Source: Allodiplogaster sudhausi (Eukaryota; Nematoda; Chromadorea; Rhabditida; Diplogasteridae). From it: a stretch of DNA of 64,000 bases. A program made the position numbers and the translations under genes. The notes under the pieces were generated by a model. The model saw nothing but the letters and a program-made list of their open reading frames with translations. It was not told the origin of the DNA and searched no databases. Below, one piece after another: positions 52,123 to 64,000 of the stretch; position 1 is the first letter of the stretch; the number at the start of each line of letters is the position of its first letter. The stretch lies in assembly GCA_945643635.1 (NCBI GenBank), contig CALZFC010000055.1, forward strand, positions 1,210,001-1,274,000, in the 5' to 3' direction.

Positions 52123-55100
52123 ATCTCCCTAACTTTATCTTTATTGTTTCTCTCTCTCTCTTCCTGCTAACTTTTTCCACTTGACATTGAGAAGAACCGT
52201 GAGATTCTAACCCTTTTTCCTGCTAGAGCTGCATTGTCTTTTTTTGTCTGTGAGGTGTTGGCTGTTTGGGAACTTCTCATCCATGCGGTGTTCCTCTTTT
52301 TGTCAGAGCTTATCTCACTCTAGGGGAATTAATTCATTTATTTTAAATTATATTTTTTCCTTTTAATTTCAGTCTCTCAAAATCCGTATTACAATCATTA
52401 TATTCTATCGCATTTGTCTCTCCATTATTTGGTTATCTGAAAGTCACGCCAAAGTCCTCGATCTAGTGATTCCCTGCTGATCACTCACTCAAAAGCACTT
52501 CTCATTCACTTTTCCCTATTTTTACCATTTTATTTTCCTTCCTTTCGTCTCCTGCTTTTCTCTCATTCGTTTGTCGTTTTATGTGAGAATTCTCATAGAT
52601 GAGTGCAAGATCACATAATTAACTTGTAGTTGTGTACTTGTAATATCCATGTTGTGGAGAGTGACCTTGTCTCGCGATACCATGAGACTCTGGCTCTAAA
52701 ATCAAATTATCTCCCGAGTGCTTCTTCATGACGTCTAAGTCAATGAGCTGCATAGGGAAACTACTAATTACTTTTTGCAAATTGAGCAGCTAGCCTTGTT
52801 TATCGCTAGACTTCAACGTAGTCGTAAAATTTAACCAGCTCTCCTCGGGGAGGGGAACTGAGAGGGAAACAATGCGAGATAGATAGAGAGAGAGAGCGAG
52901 AGACAGAGAGACAGAGAGAGAGAGAGCGAGAGAGACAGAGAGGACGATAGCGACAGAGCGAAAGTGAGTGAAGCTCTGGAGAATGATAATAGGGATGGGA
53001 CCGGCTCTCCACGATGAATGGAGTGTTTGAGCATATCCCTCAGCTCATAAGCCATGGCCGGATCTGCATCCTTCACATGTTCTTCCATGACGACACGCAT
53101 ATCGTATGTCATAAAGGGCAAGGAAGCTACCGTATACCTGAGGAAGTGGAAGAGTCCACGAATAACGGAGGAGTTCACACGTCTTGCATCTGGTGAAGAT
53201 TACGAATTATATCTTTATCTATCAACTTTATTAATCTGTGCAAACTCTGAGTACTCTGAGCATGAGAAAGGACATTTGTACTCCTTTTCCAAGCACGAAC
53301 ATCAAAAGATGAGCCCGTGCTCTCCACTTGCACCATCTCTCAGAGGAAACTTCACCTAGTGCTTGAAATGGGATGCTGCACCATTGTATGACTTCCTTCA
53401 CCCTCTTATCTCTCTTTCTCTCTCTCTCCTCTCTCGCTCTCTCTCTCCCCCCTTTGATGGCACAAAAGGAAGTAACCAGACAAAGTGCATGTGCAGATCA
53501 TTGTTGCTAACCGGAAGACAAACGCTTTCACTCATTCTTCAGCATCTTTCGCCCTGTGGCATGAATATATGTATGTTGTCTCTCACTCTCTCTCTTTCTC
53601 TTCATCTCTCTCTCTATCGCTCTCTTTCTCTCAATCTCTAGCTCATCCTCTGCTTAATATCTCTGAAGGTGTATGTTGTTTTCTATTCTAGGACTCTCCA
53701 GAATAGTAAAAAGTTGCAATCAAGTACATATACTTACAATAAGATAGAAGAAAATGGCTGCAGGGACATTGATTGGCACATTGCCAATACGAGGAGATGT
53801 CATGGATGAAACTTCGTCCGACTCCAAGAAGGCCGGTGGCATTCAGTTGAGATTGATCAAGGGAGGCGAATTTATCGAGTTGAAACGGAATACGAAAGAA
53901 GTCATTCTGAGGAAAGAACTCGACCGCGATGAGGTGGGAAGAACAGAATCGAACTCCTTATTCCGAATCATGAGATTTGACACCCTTGGATTAAGGGGAT
54001 GAACAAATTCGAAGCGGTATTCGAGTGCAAGGCGGATGACTCGAATGAGATCAACCAGGTTTCTACTTCTTCTTGTCAACTGCATTTTTATTCCAATTTA
54101 GTAGTTTTGATGGAAATGAATTTGAGTTGAACATCCCTCTGGTGGTTGCTGTGCAAGACGTGAATGACAACGCGCCCCTCTTCGACCAGCCAGAGTACCG
54201 CGTCTCCATCCACGAAGAACTCCCCCTCGGTCTCTCCTCCATTCTACTTCGCCCATCAATCACTTCTTTCCAGGCACAATAGTCTTCGCTGACTTCGAGG
54301 CCGTGGACGCCGACCAATCCGGCCCGAACAGCGCTGTCCGCTACAGTATCCTGCCAGGAAAGCATTCCGACTTTCTGGATATTCCAGATCCCATGAGGCC
54401 GATGATTACTGTTAAGGTTTGGGCTTACAATGACTTGCATCTAAGGTGTTAATCTTCTTAATTGGAAGAAGCGGATGAACTTCGAGGCTCCACTGCACGC
54501 CTTCTCCGTTCAGCTGCAAGCAAAGGACCAAGGACAGCCACTGAAAGCAACTGTCGTTCCCTTCAAGTACGCACAACCCTTCAGTCATTATTCAGACGTC
54601 AATACAGCATCCGCACAAATACTTTAGGGACAATTTACTTCAAAAATACGCATGTGTGTACATATGCCTTAAAGTAGTCAGTCATCTGCAGAGTGACTGT
54701 TTTGGATATCGACGATCTTCCTCCGATCTTTGATCATCGCTACTATTACAGCAGCCAGATCGAAGTAAGCAATTGTTATTTAATTGAACTAAATGGAGAA
54801 GAACAATGGTCTTGTTATTTCTTGTTGTATGAAAAGCCTGACGAAATAGTTCTCCGTTGAGAGTGGAGAACTCGTGGTTGGTCCCGTGGCCATTCTCGCC
54901 CGTGACGGGGACGCCATTAACACGAAGATTCTTTACGAGTTGGCTGGCGGTTTGTTGTTCACAACCTATTTCCTTAGATGATTTTACTTGACGTTTCAGA
55001 AGATCTTTTTTTTTAAGAACTAGACGAGCACTTTGCAATCGACGACTCTGGCCGAGTTCGTATTAGAAGTAATCCGCCACCGCCACTAGCTACTCTTTTC

Positions 55101-55702
55101 ATTCATGTTAGACATATTAAGCACCGCAGTTGTAGAAAGGCTATTCCTTCAGGCGTACCAAGAGAACAACCACGAGCGGAATGCTACTGCAGTTCTGTAT
55201 GTCGATCTTCTTCCGACTCTTCAATTCGAATTCGATCGATATGCTGCACAGGCATGTGTTTCTTTGGAAATACAATGAAATGAATAAGAATCAATCTTTA
55301 TTTATGTATAGATTCGCTCTGATTCACTTCCGAACACTTTGATCACACAAGTTCGTGCTTTGTCTCGCAACGAGGTCAGCTTCTTCTTTTCTTTGAGTAA
55401 TGAAGAGAGTCTAAGATGGTTTGTTCTAAGAAGGCTCTCGTCCATTATTCCGTCAACGAATCCGATTCCCTCGTCACCGTTGACGAGAAGTTTGGAAAGG
55501 TTCCCGTTACTTTCTCATTCTTACCTTTGACAGCATTGTGTCATTCAGGTTCTCTTCAAAGGAAACAATCGCCAGAAACAGAGAAGCGGCCACGTCAGCT
55601 ACACTATTCTTGCTAATGATGGAAGACAAGTTCGTTCTTATCATTCTTGAGAATGATAGAGAGAAACGGAGGAGAACGCAAGAGAGAAAGAGAGAGAGAG
55701 TG

Positions 55703-55766
<64 letters not shown>

Positions 55767-57026
55767 CGAGAGCGAGAAAGAGCATGGGAGGTTGGGTAGA
55801 GCGAGATGAGGGAGTCTATAAAGCGGTCGAACTTCTCCGACAGTTCGATAGGCCTTACACTTTTGAGACTGCCCGAACGAGACTGCACTTGTATCTTTCA
55901 CCAGACGCATCGTGTGCAGACGGAATTCGCTTCGAGGTAAGCAGTGCTTGATGAAGAGAGAAGAACACGAGAGTTGCAGCATGACTCGTTCGAGATGGAA
56001 CTGCCCAGTGATGGTCGCTCGGTTCTCGGGGATCTCTCCCTCGCTCCTGGGAATGAACCTGCCGCTATCCGATTACACAATCTTAATCGGTTATTACGGA
56101 CAATATCAGCTTTTGTATACTTTTTGCTGTAACTAATTTTTCTGAACTAACATGTTAAACTAGGGAGAAATGTGCATTGAAATGAGAAGAGTCTTGAGGT
56201 ACTTCTCTGTGGAAGAGTCTGGCCGAGTGTCTGCCATCGGAGGGGCCGGAAATCCCCCTTGCGATGTCTGCGAACTCGTGGTGTCTGCCACGGACAGAGA
56301 TGGAAGAGTCGCACTCGCTAAGGTCCCTCTTTTCTCCCTTTTAAGCTATTTGAGAAGAAATAGAAATGTCTCCAATCTAATCGATAGAAATAAGCAATCC
56401 ACTGCCAGATAGAAGTAAATTGTAGGTGCTGGTGAAGAATGGTTCTCTCAGCCTGGCCACGTCCAGCTTGCTTTCCATTCTCCTCCTCGTCGTCGTTGTT
56501 CTTCTTCTTTGTCTTCTTGCTCTTTTCATCTGCAGAAGAATCAGCTACGCGTCAGCCATTTTGCACTCATTTTTGCATCTAGTATGTACATCTAGTATAT
56601 GTATACGCATTTATGTTTTTACCATAATTCCCCAAACATCGTATATTTCCGACGATATAGTTGATATAAAAATTTTCTGATCTCCTTCATCTTCAAGGTA
56701 TGTCGTGAATTCTTCTAGCGGGGACGTTAAGAAGAACAAGAAGAAGAGTACTCCGGTTGTCTCTTCTCGACTTCAAGTGGTAAGAGACTCCCTTCTTTGA
56801 CCACAAGGATGTACAGATTGTACAGAGTACGCCCGTGATGCGGATCGAAGCAACGACAGTGCCGCCGACCGGACTGACCGTAAAGCCTCACACCCGCCCA
56901 GTCTCGGGTGCGAGTGGCAATGCTCATCCCGCTTCGGTCTTGCGAGTTCCCTCAAGTAATGGAGCCGCCCATCTGGTTCCTATCACTGTCACCACTCAAG
57001 AAGGAGCGCCAACGGTCTATTTCTAG
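51685..57026 (+). CDS. Compact single-pass cadherin
   Basis: An adhesion protein of about 708 residues in 19 exons: 51685-51811, 53764-53933, 53996-54058, 54127-54229, 54274-54416, 54469-54566, 54692-54764, 54862-54949, 55018-55106, 55153-55251, 55312-55374, 55416-55499, 55549-55629, 55811-55936, 55980-56114, 56164-56322, 56426-56550, 56698-56779, 56808-57026. A signal peptide (WFSLSLLFLHGSFA) is followed by four or five cadherin repeats. Calcium-binding motifs are clear early (LDRDE, AVQDVNDNAPLF, LDIDDLPPIFD) and degenerate later. LLSILLLVVVVLLLCLLALF is the membrane span. The cytoplasmic tail of about 110 residues lacks a recognisable catenin-binding region and ends TVYF. CTTGCAG ends one base before the ATG. 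A GC-AG intron follows exon 10. Acceptors of exons 14 and 16 are less certain. The subfamily is not resolved. Confidence 0.85.
51960..52164. repeat. (CT)n block in cadherin intron 1
   Basis: About 200 bases of nearly pure CT dinucleotide with TTTCTC interruptions, within the 1952-base first intron of the cadherin gene. The rest of that intron shows further CT runs (53411-53450 and 53580-53640) and no coding motif. Confidence 0.85.
55695..55772. repeat. (GA)n microsatellite in a cadherin intron
   Basis: A GA run inside the intron between cadherin exons 13 and 14. That intron is about 181 bases, longer than most of its neighbours, apparently because of this run. Confidence 0.85.
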
Positions 57027-57641
57027 TATATATATATATACGATTGAGTAATGGTTGCTTGTAGCTGTATTTATATCCCTAGTCGTCTTCTGTTTTGAAA
57101 GAACATCCATATTCCTCAAATCCCACTGCCACTACGGTTATTCTGTCTTGCTCTGCACTTACAACGTCTTGCTCATTATTCTTCACTTATTAATGTCAAA
57201 AATATTATCCAATGTATAGTATTCAAAAAGTTTATGCATTAACTGTACTAGAACAACAACTTCAAGTTTATCAGAGAACTCATCTACTTATACAGATTTT
57301 CAGACAAGAATGTTAACTGGTATTTCCCAATTTACATATACATATTTCCCTTTCCATTTATGTTTTCACTTTCTCTCCCTTTCATGTCTATTTTCACTTT
57401 CTTCTATAACTTAATTCACAGTGTACTGCTGTAAAAACCAGTTTCATTTCAATTGAACTCAACGATCTCATAGCTTAAACCGATGATAAAACCATATTTC
57501 TTTTAGAATTACATGCATATAAGTTTGCTTTACAAGACAGCTGCCTCGGACGAAACGTTTATCGAGATTCTTATTGCCGTTTCTGCTGGACAGTCGAGGG
57601 ACTCTTGAGATTTGACAAGAATGAGAGAAAGTGGCAGGACC

Positions 57642-59865
57642 CTAAACTTTCAGCTTCGCCGTTAACTTCTGGATTCGGTGTCTGACGTCGCCCTGTTACA
57701 TTTTACTTTATTAAGACTACTCTATGCTGAAGGAAATGAAATGAACCTGGAAGGAAGTGAACTTCTCGTCCCGCTCGATCACCTTCTCCTGAGAGGAATC
57801 ACTTAAGATGGATTGGAAAGAGAAGACGGCAAGAACGAACTTGGGCGAAGAGTTCGAGGAGTGCGGCGTGCAGACAGAGATACTGCACGTAGGTCTGCAC
57901 GGACTTGCAGCGAATGGCACGCATCCGCTTCACGATGTCAGCCATTCTGGAATTCATCAACGTTAGTAGGAGAATTCCAATCATTTTAATGCTCAGGTAA
58001 ATATTTTAGTTATTTTAGGGAACAAAACGATTATCTGCGCACCCAATGAGTGGGACTTCCGCCGGATGCACGCGCAGAAGCTCATTTGCGTAGGAGAGAC
58101 CTGGAAGAGGAAGGAGAACGAATGGAGAGTCGAAAGAAAGAAAGAGAAAGAGAGAGAGAGAGAGAGGGAGAGATGAAAAGAGAGATAGAGAGAGAAAGAG
58201 ATCTGACCGATGAAAGTGCCAGTTCGGCCGACGCCGTCAGAGCAGTGGACGACAACTGGCGACGCAGGAAAGCGACGGAGGGCTGCAAGTCGGGTGAGCC
58301 ATGACAAGAGAGGAGTGGAGCGGACTCACTGTCAACCACGACGACCGGATCATCAGGGCGAGTTGGTCTGGCCAGTTCGTGACGAAGACGTGCTCCACGA
58401 TCTGCTGAGTCCTGAGAGGAAGAAGAGTGGACCCTCTCAAGGGAAGAATGCACTGACTGTCCATTGACGACTTGGAGGGTGCAGTGATGGACTCCCTTCA
58501 TCACATCCTCCTGCCGCTTCGACACCGACACTTGGAAGGAACCGAAGCTCACTGAGTCGGAGTCGACTGGCCAGTAAACGGCGCACTTCTCTTGTTTACC
58601 TTCAAGCAGAATACTCCACATTCATCATATCTGAGATTGAAAAAACTTTTGTCGCAATAAGGAAAGATGAATCCCACTCTCAACAAAATCACAGAGCTGC
58701 AGAATGACCGCTGCTTTTTCCTGGATCACCATAGCCCAAAAGTCCTCAACCGTATCTTTGAGCGGACCCTGAATCAGGTAGAAAATGGGATACTGTAGGA
58801 GGAGAATAAGGTTCTCTCGACTGAAACCTGTGCGGCGATAAAGATTTGTCCGTTGGGAGCCTTCATCCACGAAGCGTGGATGTAGTCGTTGTTGGTTGGA
58901 TCCGCTGAAATAATTCAATTCATTAATACGATTGTCGTTTTGATTGTGAAGCAAAGTATGAATTGACAAAAAGAGACATGAGACAGCGGTTCGTTCAGTG
59001 GCGACAGAGGAACTCGTGAGTTTAACACGTGAAGAGTCGTAGCAAGGAATATCGCTGTATCTACAACTCCACCTTCCATTGGCACACGATGAGAATGACA
59101 CATACCGATTCTTTTCCATATTGGCATCGTCCGCCTTGCGATTCTTCTTCGGAACGATGTAGTTCTTGAGATCCTTGTTGAACTCATCTGCCAGAGATTT
59201 CGCACTCTAATAAAGGTTGGAATGATTCTGCGAAGGGAGATGGAGAGTGCGAGAGAGAGAGAGAGAGAGTGCGAGAGAGATGGGGAGAGAGGGGAAAGTG
59301 AGGGAGAGAGAGGGAACGAGGGGTAAAGAGAAAGAACCATTTTGACTATGCCAGCCGCCCACTCAGCCCTTCGGTCGACAGTCGCACTCTCATTGGCAGC
59401 AGCCGGAACATCTACGACTGTACACGGCTTAAATAAGTGAAGTGAAGATAATCCTGACCGTCCTCGGTCTTCTCAGTCAAGGGTACGGTCGGTGCTGTTG
59501 TTGGCTTCTCCTTGCCTGAATAACTCAAATTTCCACTAATCCGCTGTCGATAACGAACTTTGAATCCTTTTAATAATGCTCATTCTCCATTAGAGAATCC
59601 CTCTCTAATTAACCTTTCTGGGGAGCCGGTTGCGTGTTTAACGGTGGCTCAATCGCTTTCTGCTGCAGAGGAGACGCAGACTGCTTTTCAACCGGGGGAG
59701 GCAACGGATTCTTCAACAAATGAGATGCCATTACTCTTCTTGCTCTCGCCTTGAAAACTGTGATGATTTCAGATGATAAGACAGCCTTCCGACCTGTGCA
59801 GAAGATCTTTTCTTGTTTCTGGCGCAGAGAGCAGCGATTCCGCCGAAGACGAGGCATAAGAATTG
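57642..59865 (-). CDS. Receptor-type protein tyrosine phosphatase, intracellular part (5' end not found)
   Basis: Fifteen exons encode the end of a membrane span and one phosphatase domain: 59794-59865, 59614-59749, 59459-59515, 59338-59411, 59106-59206, 59014-59060, 58828-58904, 58678-58768, 58458-58599, 58326-58411, 58208-58282, 58043-58100, 57841-57946, 57747-57788, 57692-57642. FLCLVFGGIAALCARNKKR marks the inner end of the span. The domain has KNRYSDIPCYDSSRVKLT, NDYIHASW, the WPD loop (TNWPDQLA), the signature VHCSDGVGRTGTFIG (catalytic Cys codon 58242-58244) and the Q-loop SVQTYVQY. Asp replaces the usual Ala after Cys-Ser (codon 58236-58238). The donor at 58326 is the weakest call: a stronger donor at 58330 would break the frame. 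The stop is at 57642. The ectodomain should lie upstream on the minus strand, beyond 59866. Confidence 0.85.
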
Positions 59866-60134
59866 CTGCAGGAACGGTTAATTTTATTACTATTTATTAT
59901 TTCTTGTAACAAAAAAATAAACAAAAAAAAGTTCACCGCCACGGCGCTGAAATGCGGCCACATGACTCGGGTTTCTTTAGTAGAAATGAACGACAAATAC
60001 GCCTTTATTCTTTTAAGAGTTCTTTTCGGTATATGCATAGTACTTTTGGAATAAAACTTAATTAAATAATATCGATATTCTGATCCTACACCTTATCATG
60101 ATCAATAATCTTCCCCTTCTTTCACGATCATTCT

Positions 60135-60146
60135 CTTTTCACCCAT

Positions 60147-60177
<31 letters not shown>

Positions 60178-60470
60178 TTCCCTCTCAGTTCCCTCTCCCT
60201 CCTCTCCCTCTCCCTCTACCTCCTTCCCTCCTCTCTTCGATGCTTCTCGGTCCTCCATTCATCCCAATCCATGTGCACTTCGCAGCGTGTCTGCGGCTTT
60301 AAAGCCAGGATTCTCAGGCAGAAACTCAACAGCGCAGTACTGACCGCCTCTCTCTTTCCCACCTTCTCTCATTTCCTTGTCGCCCTCCTTCTCTCTCTCT
60401 CTTTCTCTCTCTCTCTCTGTCTCTCTCTCTCTCTCTTTCTTTCTCTCTTTCTCTCCCACTCTCTCCTCAT
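60135..60470. repeat. Pyrimidine-rich tracts
   Basis: Positions 60146-60240 and 60390-60462 are CT-rich on the plus strand, flanking the candidate exon at 60258-60342. Confidence 0.8.
60258..60342 (-). other. Candidate upstream exon of the phosphatase ectodomain
   Basis: On the minus strand, after GGTCAG, an open stretch reads YCAVEFLPENPGFKAADTLR and could end at a donor AA-GTGCAC. It is not repeat-like and its composition looks coding, but I recognise no domain and cannot join it to the exon at 59865. Confidence 0.25.
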
Positions 60471-60641
60471 TCCCGAAACGGCGCTGCGCCACTCTCTCCC
60501 TCCCTCACTGCGTGCATACACAAGTGTGAGAGGCTATTTTTAGCAGGTCCCCTCAGGGTCAATTCTATTTTTTCTTCTTCTTTTTCTGTCCACGTCGCTG
60601 TTCCCGCCTTCTCTCTCTTTCTATTCTTCTCTCTCTCACTC

Positions 60642-60694
60642 CCACATATTCTCTCGTACTTCTCCTGGTCAAACTCCGGCGAGTCGCTGAGGAC
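60642..60694 (-). other. Candidate small exon upstream of the phosphatase
   Basis: Minus strand, between a good acceptor (CTTCTGTCCTCAG) and a possible donor (GTGAGA): an open stretch DSPEFDQEKYERICG. The pattern resembles the start of a cadherin repeat (SPEF followed by Tyr), which suggests an adhesion-type ectodomain. It is too short to be sure. Confidence 0.25.
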
Positions 60695-60869
60695 AGAAGA
60701 ACGAGAAGACACGAGAGAAAGAGAGAAAAGGGAAATCGAGTAGAAGAGAGAGAGAGAGAGAAGAGCTGCCTGGAGGCGAGCACCTCTTTCATGCTTCACT
60801 TCTCCCATCATCTCAAGTGTGGTTCACAGAGGAGATGGAAATTCTGTAGATGAGGAACAGTAGTATGGG

Positions 60870-63800
60870 ATAATTAGAAAGAACGGAAGAGAAGCGAGAC
60901 ATGGCAGCAGATTGACAAACTGTTAAGGAGTGAGCTTACGTATTCATCTGTTCTGATTTTCAGACTTCCAGTTCGATCCTTGAATTGACATTCGCGTACA
61001 TACAAATAATGTACATTCTTAACATATCTACTTTTTCGAGCGGTCGTTCCGTGATCTTTTCTGGCTTGAATCTGAATGCTAGTGGCAGAGGATGCAATTG
61101 TACAGCAGAAGAGGCCAGCATAGCCTCCCCCCCCCCCTCTCACTCCCCCTCTCCGTCCTCACACCACAGACACCAAACACACTTCTAGACTCACTCACAA
61201 CTATAGCAGCGTTCAGCTAGCAATTCTCTCTTTCTCTGCCACTCTCTCTCCTTTCCTTGCCTCTTTTCATTCTACCACATTGACCATAACCTTTTCGCGC
61301 TCTTTCTTTCTCTCATTATTCCTCCCTCTCTATCTTTCTCTCTTTATCCCTCTCTGTCGCTCTCTCTATCTCTCTGTCACTCTCTCTCTCTCTCTTTCTC
61401 TCTCTTTCTTGCTTTGTGCTGTCTCAGATATTATGGCCTCGTTGCCATCGGACAGTCGCCATTCATCTCGGCAGCCTGCAGCGTACGATGCGCGTGGTCC
61501 GTTGTAACACGTAGAAGGAGACGGAGAAAAGGGAAGGGCGAGAGACAAGGAGAGGGTAGAGAGTCAGACAGTGAGAAGAAGGAGAGAGAGAGAGAGAGTC
61601 TGCCTGGAGGAATCAGCCGGCCTCCAGGCTGTTTTGACCACTTGCCACCGCGGGCTGCCAGGCCCTTCCTCTCTCTTCCGTAGTCGAGATGACAACATCG
61701 CAGTAGCAGCAGCAGCAGAACAACGAATGCACAACATCTCTCTTTCTCTGCCTCTCTCGCTCGGCCGTATTCCCTCCGGATCTCACGAAATTTATTGAGG
61801 AAAAAGTGAGAGAGAGAGCGAGAGAGAGAGAAAGAAAGAGAGAGATCAGGGGTGGAGTGAGAGAAAGAAAGAAAGATCTGCATTGCATGCAACGCCGCTG
61901 GCTCCTCAGCGCGCTTTTCGCTTACTTATTTACTACTACTGCACCGCTTTTCAGAGGGGCGGGCCAAGCTGACGAAAGGGGAGAGAAAGAGAAGCATGCA
62001 AGGCCCCTTCTAACTCCTCCAGAGGGTGGACAACTGCCGGGGAGAGAGCGAGAGAAAGAGAGAGAAGACTCTTCTGTGCTACTTCTGCCATGGCTGCAAG
62101 GTCTACTCGCAAAAGCTGCAGTAGTTTTCCGGGCGGCCTCTGGGCGAGGGTCTACTTCCCTCTCCACCTCCCACTCTCTCCCTTCCTCACGCTCTTTCTC
62201 CCTTTCAATTCCCTCTTCGCTCTCTCTTCCTCGCACACTCTCTCCATTGTCCGAAGTGTAGCTGCCGTTGGCGTTCTCGCGCCACTATTAGTCGGCCGCT
62301 CATGCCACCCCCGACGTAGCTTTAGTCATTTTGTTCGTCGTGCTCATGATGTGTTAGTGACCGAGAGAAAGAGAGAGAGAGAAAGAGAGAGAGAGAAAGA
62401 GAGAGATAGAGATAGAGAGAGAAAGAAATAAAGAGAGAGAGAGAGAGAGAGAGAGTGAGGGGTTAGTGAGAGAAGGCAGAGCGTTCAACCGCAGTGGAGA
62501 GAATGTCAAGCTTGAGCGGCCTCAGCCTTCTTTTCTGGAGAATGACCGACTGGTGTGTCGAGAGCGAGACTCTCTCTCATTTCCATACTCTCTTGCCCTG
62601 CCCTCTCGTCCTTTCCTATTCTACAGTCTGCCATCATTTCATCTGCTTTTGTACGCCACATCAATAGAGATCGGTCAGGACCGAGGGGTGTTGTCACTCT
62701 GCAAACTCTGCCTTTTCTTGCTCTCCTTTGATCCTTTAGTCTCTCCTTCCATTGTACGTTCTCTTTTGGCTTGGAAAGCTAGTGTACTTTGCGGGAGGAA
62801 TAATCACCATCTTTCTTTAAGCAATCTATTTAATAATCAAATAAAAAGCTGTTTATTTCTCTCGATTTCCTGAGTAGCCGGCCAGCAAAACCCAACCTTT
62901 TCTTATTTCCTTTCCTGGATAAGGTTGAAGATTTAGCAATGTACACGAGGCCGGGATCCATGTGCAGTAATATTAACAACGAAAGAGGAGGGAAGAAGGA
63001 ATGAACGATCGCTTCTCTGATCCAAACTCATAAGACAAGAATTCATATCTTCTCTGCTTCTCTAGTTCTCTTATGTAATCTCTCTCTCTGTCTTTCACTA
63101 TCTCTCTCTCCCTCTCTCTCTCCGATACTTTTCCTCCTATTTTTTTTGTCGCTGTTCTTCTGGATCTCCTCGTGGGCATCATCCAACAAAGAGGGTCAGC
63201 GTGCGTAGAAGGAGAAGAGAAGGGAAGCTGAATAATATTTCTTTTCTATTTATGTCTGAATGTTCTTTGTATCTCTCACCCTCTCTCTCTCTTTTGTCTA
63301 GTTCTATTATGGCCTCTCTCTTTCTCTCTGTCTCTCTGTCTCTCTTTCTCTCGTCTAGCAGTCATGACAGTGTCCACTCTGTGTACGCTAGCCTCCAGGC
63401 TGGGATGGGGAGGGACGCGCGCCCTCATAGAGCCTCGTTCGCGTCTGCTATCTTTGGAATTCTTTGTCTGTCTCTCTCCTTCTCCGTCTCTCTCACTCTC
63501 CCTCTCTCTCTCATCACTTTTGCAGTAGACGCTTGCTGGAGCAACGGATCGGAAAGTCGAGAGTCGGTTTTCTCTCTTCTCTTGCCCTCCCCCTCTCTCC
63601 CCATCTCGTGCAATTCCAACTGGAGCCCCTTGGTGGTTGCTGACCCTCCCTCCAGCCCTCCCCCTCCTCCCTCAGGGCGGTCTCCTCTCCCCCAGGTACT
63701 TCTCGGTTCTCTTTGGACGTGGTGCCATCTCTGCATAATGCCACCGTGCTTTTTATACAATATCCTTTGTATTTGAGCGATCTCATGCAACAATCATATA

Positions 63801-64000
63801 TGTATATTGTTTTCGTTCTACAATTCAATTTCGAATCTCAAGCAAGCGCATTCTTGCAGTTTACGTGAAAAATACTCCTCGTTCATATCAGAATGCATAT
63901 TTTGCCCTGAGGCGCGAGGGCCAGAGTCGTGAGAATTCTTATCACCACTTTTTCTTATCATCACTTAATTTCCTCTCCCCATTGAGTCTGCCGATTATTC
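60870..64000. other. GA/CT-rich region without recognised genes
   Basis: The sequence alternates between pyrimidine tracts (61290-61412, 62155-62245, 63080-63122, 63280-63352, 63470-63515) and purine tracts (61804-61850, 62360-62458). Open frames are mostly Ser/Leu or Arg/Glu strings. A short minus-strand stretch near 61430-61495 reads RDEWRLSDGNEAIISE after an AG and might be an exon, but nothing supports it further. If the phosphatase ectodomain is encoded here, its exons are too small or divergent for me to see. Confidence 0.55.

Overview
The window is nuclear DNA of a nematode. The clearest evidence is a cuticle collagen gene (21474-22713) with the nematode-specific N-terminal cuticle domain and a Gly-X-Y region ending in a Cys-X-X-Cys tail. 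A serotonin receptor ending in the SER-1-type tail Glu-Thr-Phe-Leu, introns often only 41-70 bases long, and splice-acceptor-like sites 1-8 bases upstream of several start codons (the pattern expected of spliced-leader trans-splicing) agree. The species cannot be named from the sequence.

Layout. 1-13875 holds no gene I can support: it is purine/pyrimidine (GA/CT) microsatellites and minisatellites, plus one short hairpin element. 13876-17791 (minus) is the PP2A scaffold subunit A (paa-1). 18542-21101 (plus) is NDUFV1, the 51-kDa subunit of complex I. 21474-22713 (plus) is the cuticle collagen. 22892-23716 (minus) is a small membrane-anchored J-domain protein. 24238-24709 (plus) is splicing factor SF3B5. 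25047-28160 (plus) is lysyl-tRNA synthetase. 28625-49404 (minus) is the proteasome base subunit RPN2/PSMD1 in 30 exons. 51685-57026 (plus) is a compact, complete transmembrane cadherin. 57642 to at least 59865 (minus) is the intracellular half of a receptor-type tyrosine phosphatase whose 5' exons are not secured. 60050-64000 is again GA/CT-rich.

The most notable arrangement is inside RPN2. Exons 19 and 20 are separated by a 12.2-kb intron that contains, on the opposite strand, a complete SER-1/5-HT2-like serotonin receptor gene (38590-45313). The same intron contains a 1.43-kb near-perfect palindromic transposable element (35088-36518) flanked by TA, with a tRNA-Cys-like promoter sequence in each arm. 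The receptor could end early if one intron is retained, because an in-frame TAG sits across its 5' splice site; that form would lack the PDZ-binding tail.

Exon models for paa-1, NDUFV1, collagen, the J-protein, SF3B5 and RPN2 close in frame over their full length. The lysyl-tRNA synthetase closes at its expected end only if a run of 13 C is really 14. The receptor model has one unresolved splice junction. The genes are mostly housekeeping (translation, splicing, proteolysis, respiration, phosphatase scaffold), with structural or signalling genes (collagen, cadherin, phosphatase, serotonin receptor) among them. I see no sign that they form one pathway.
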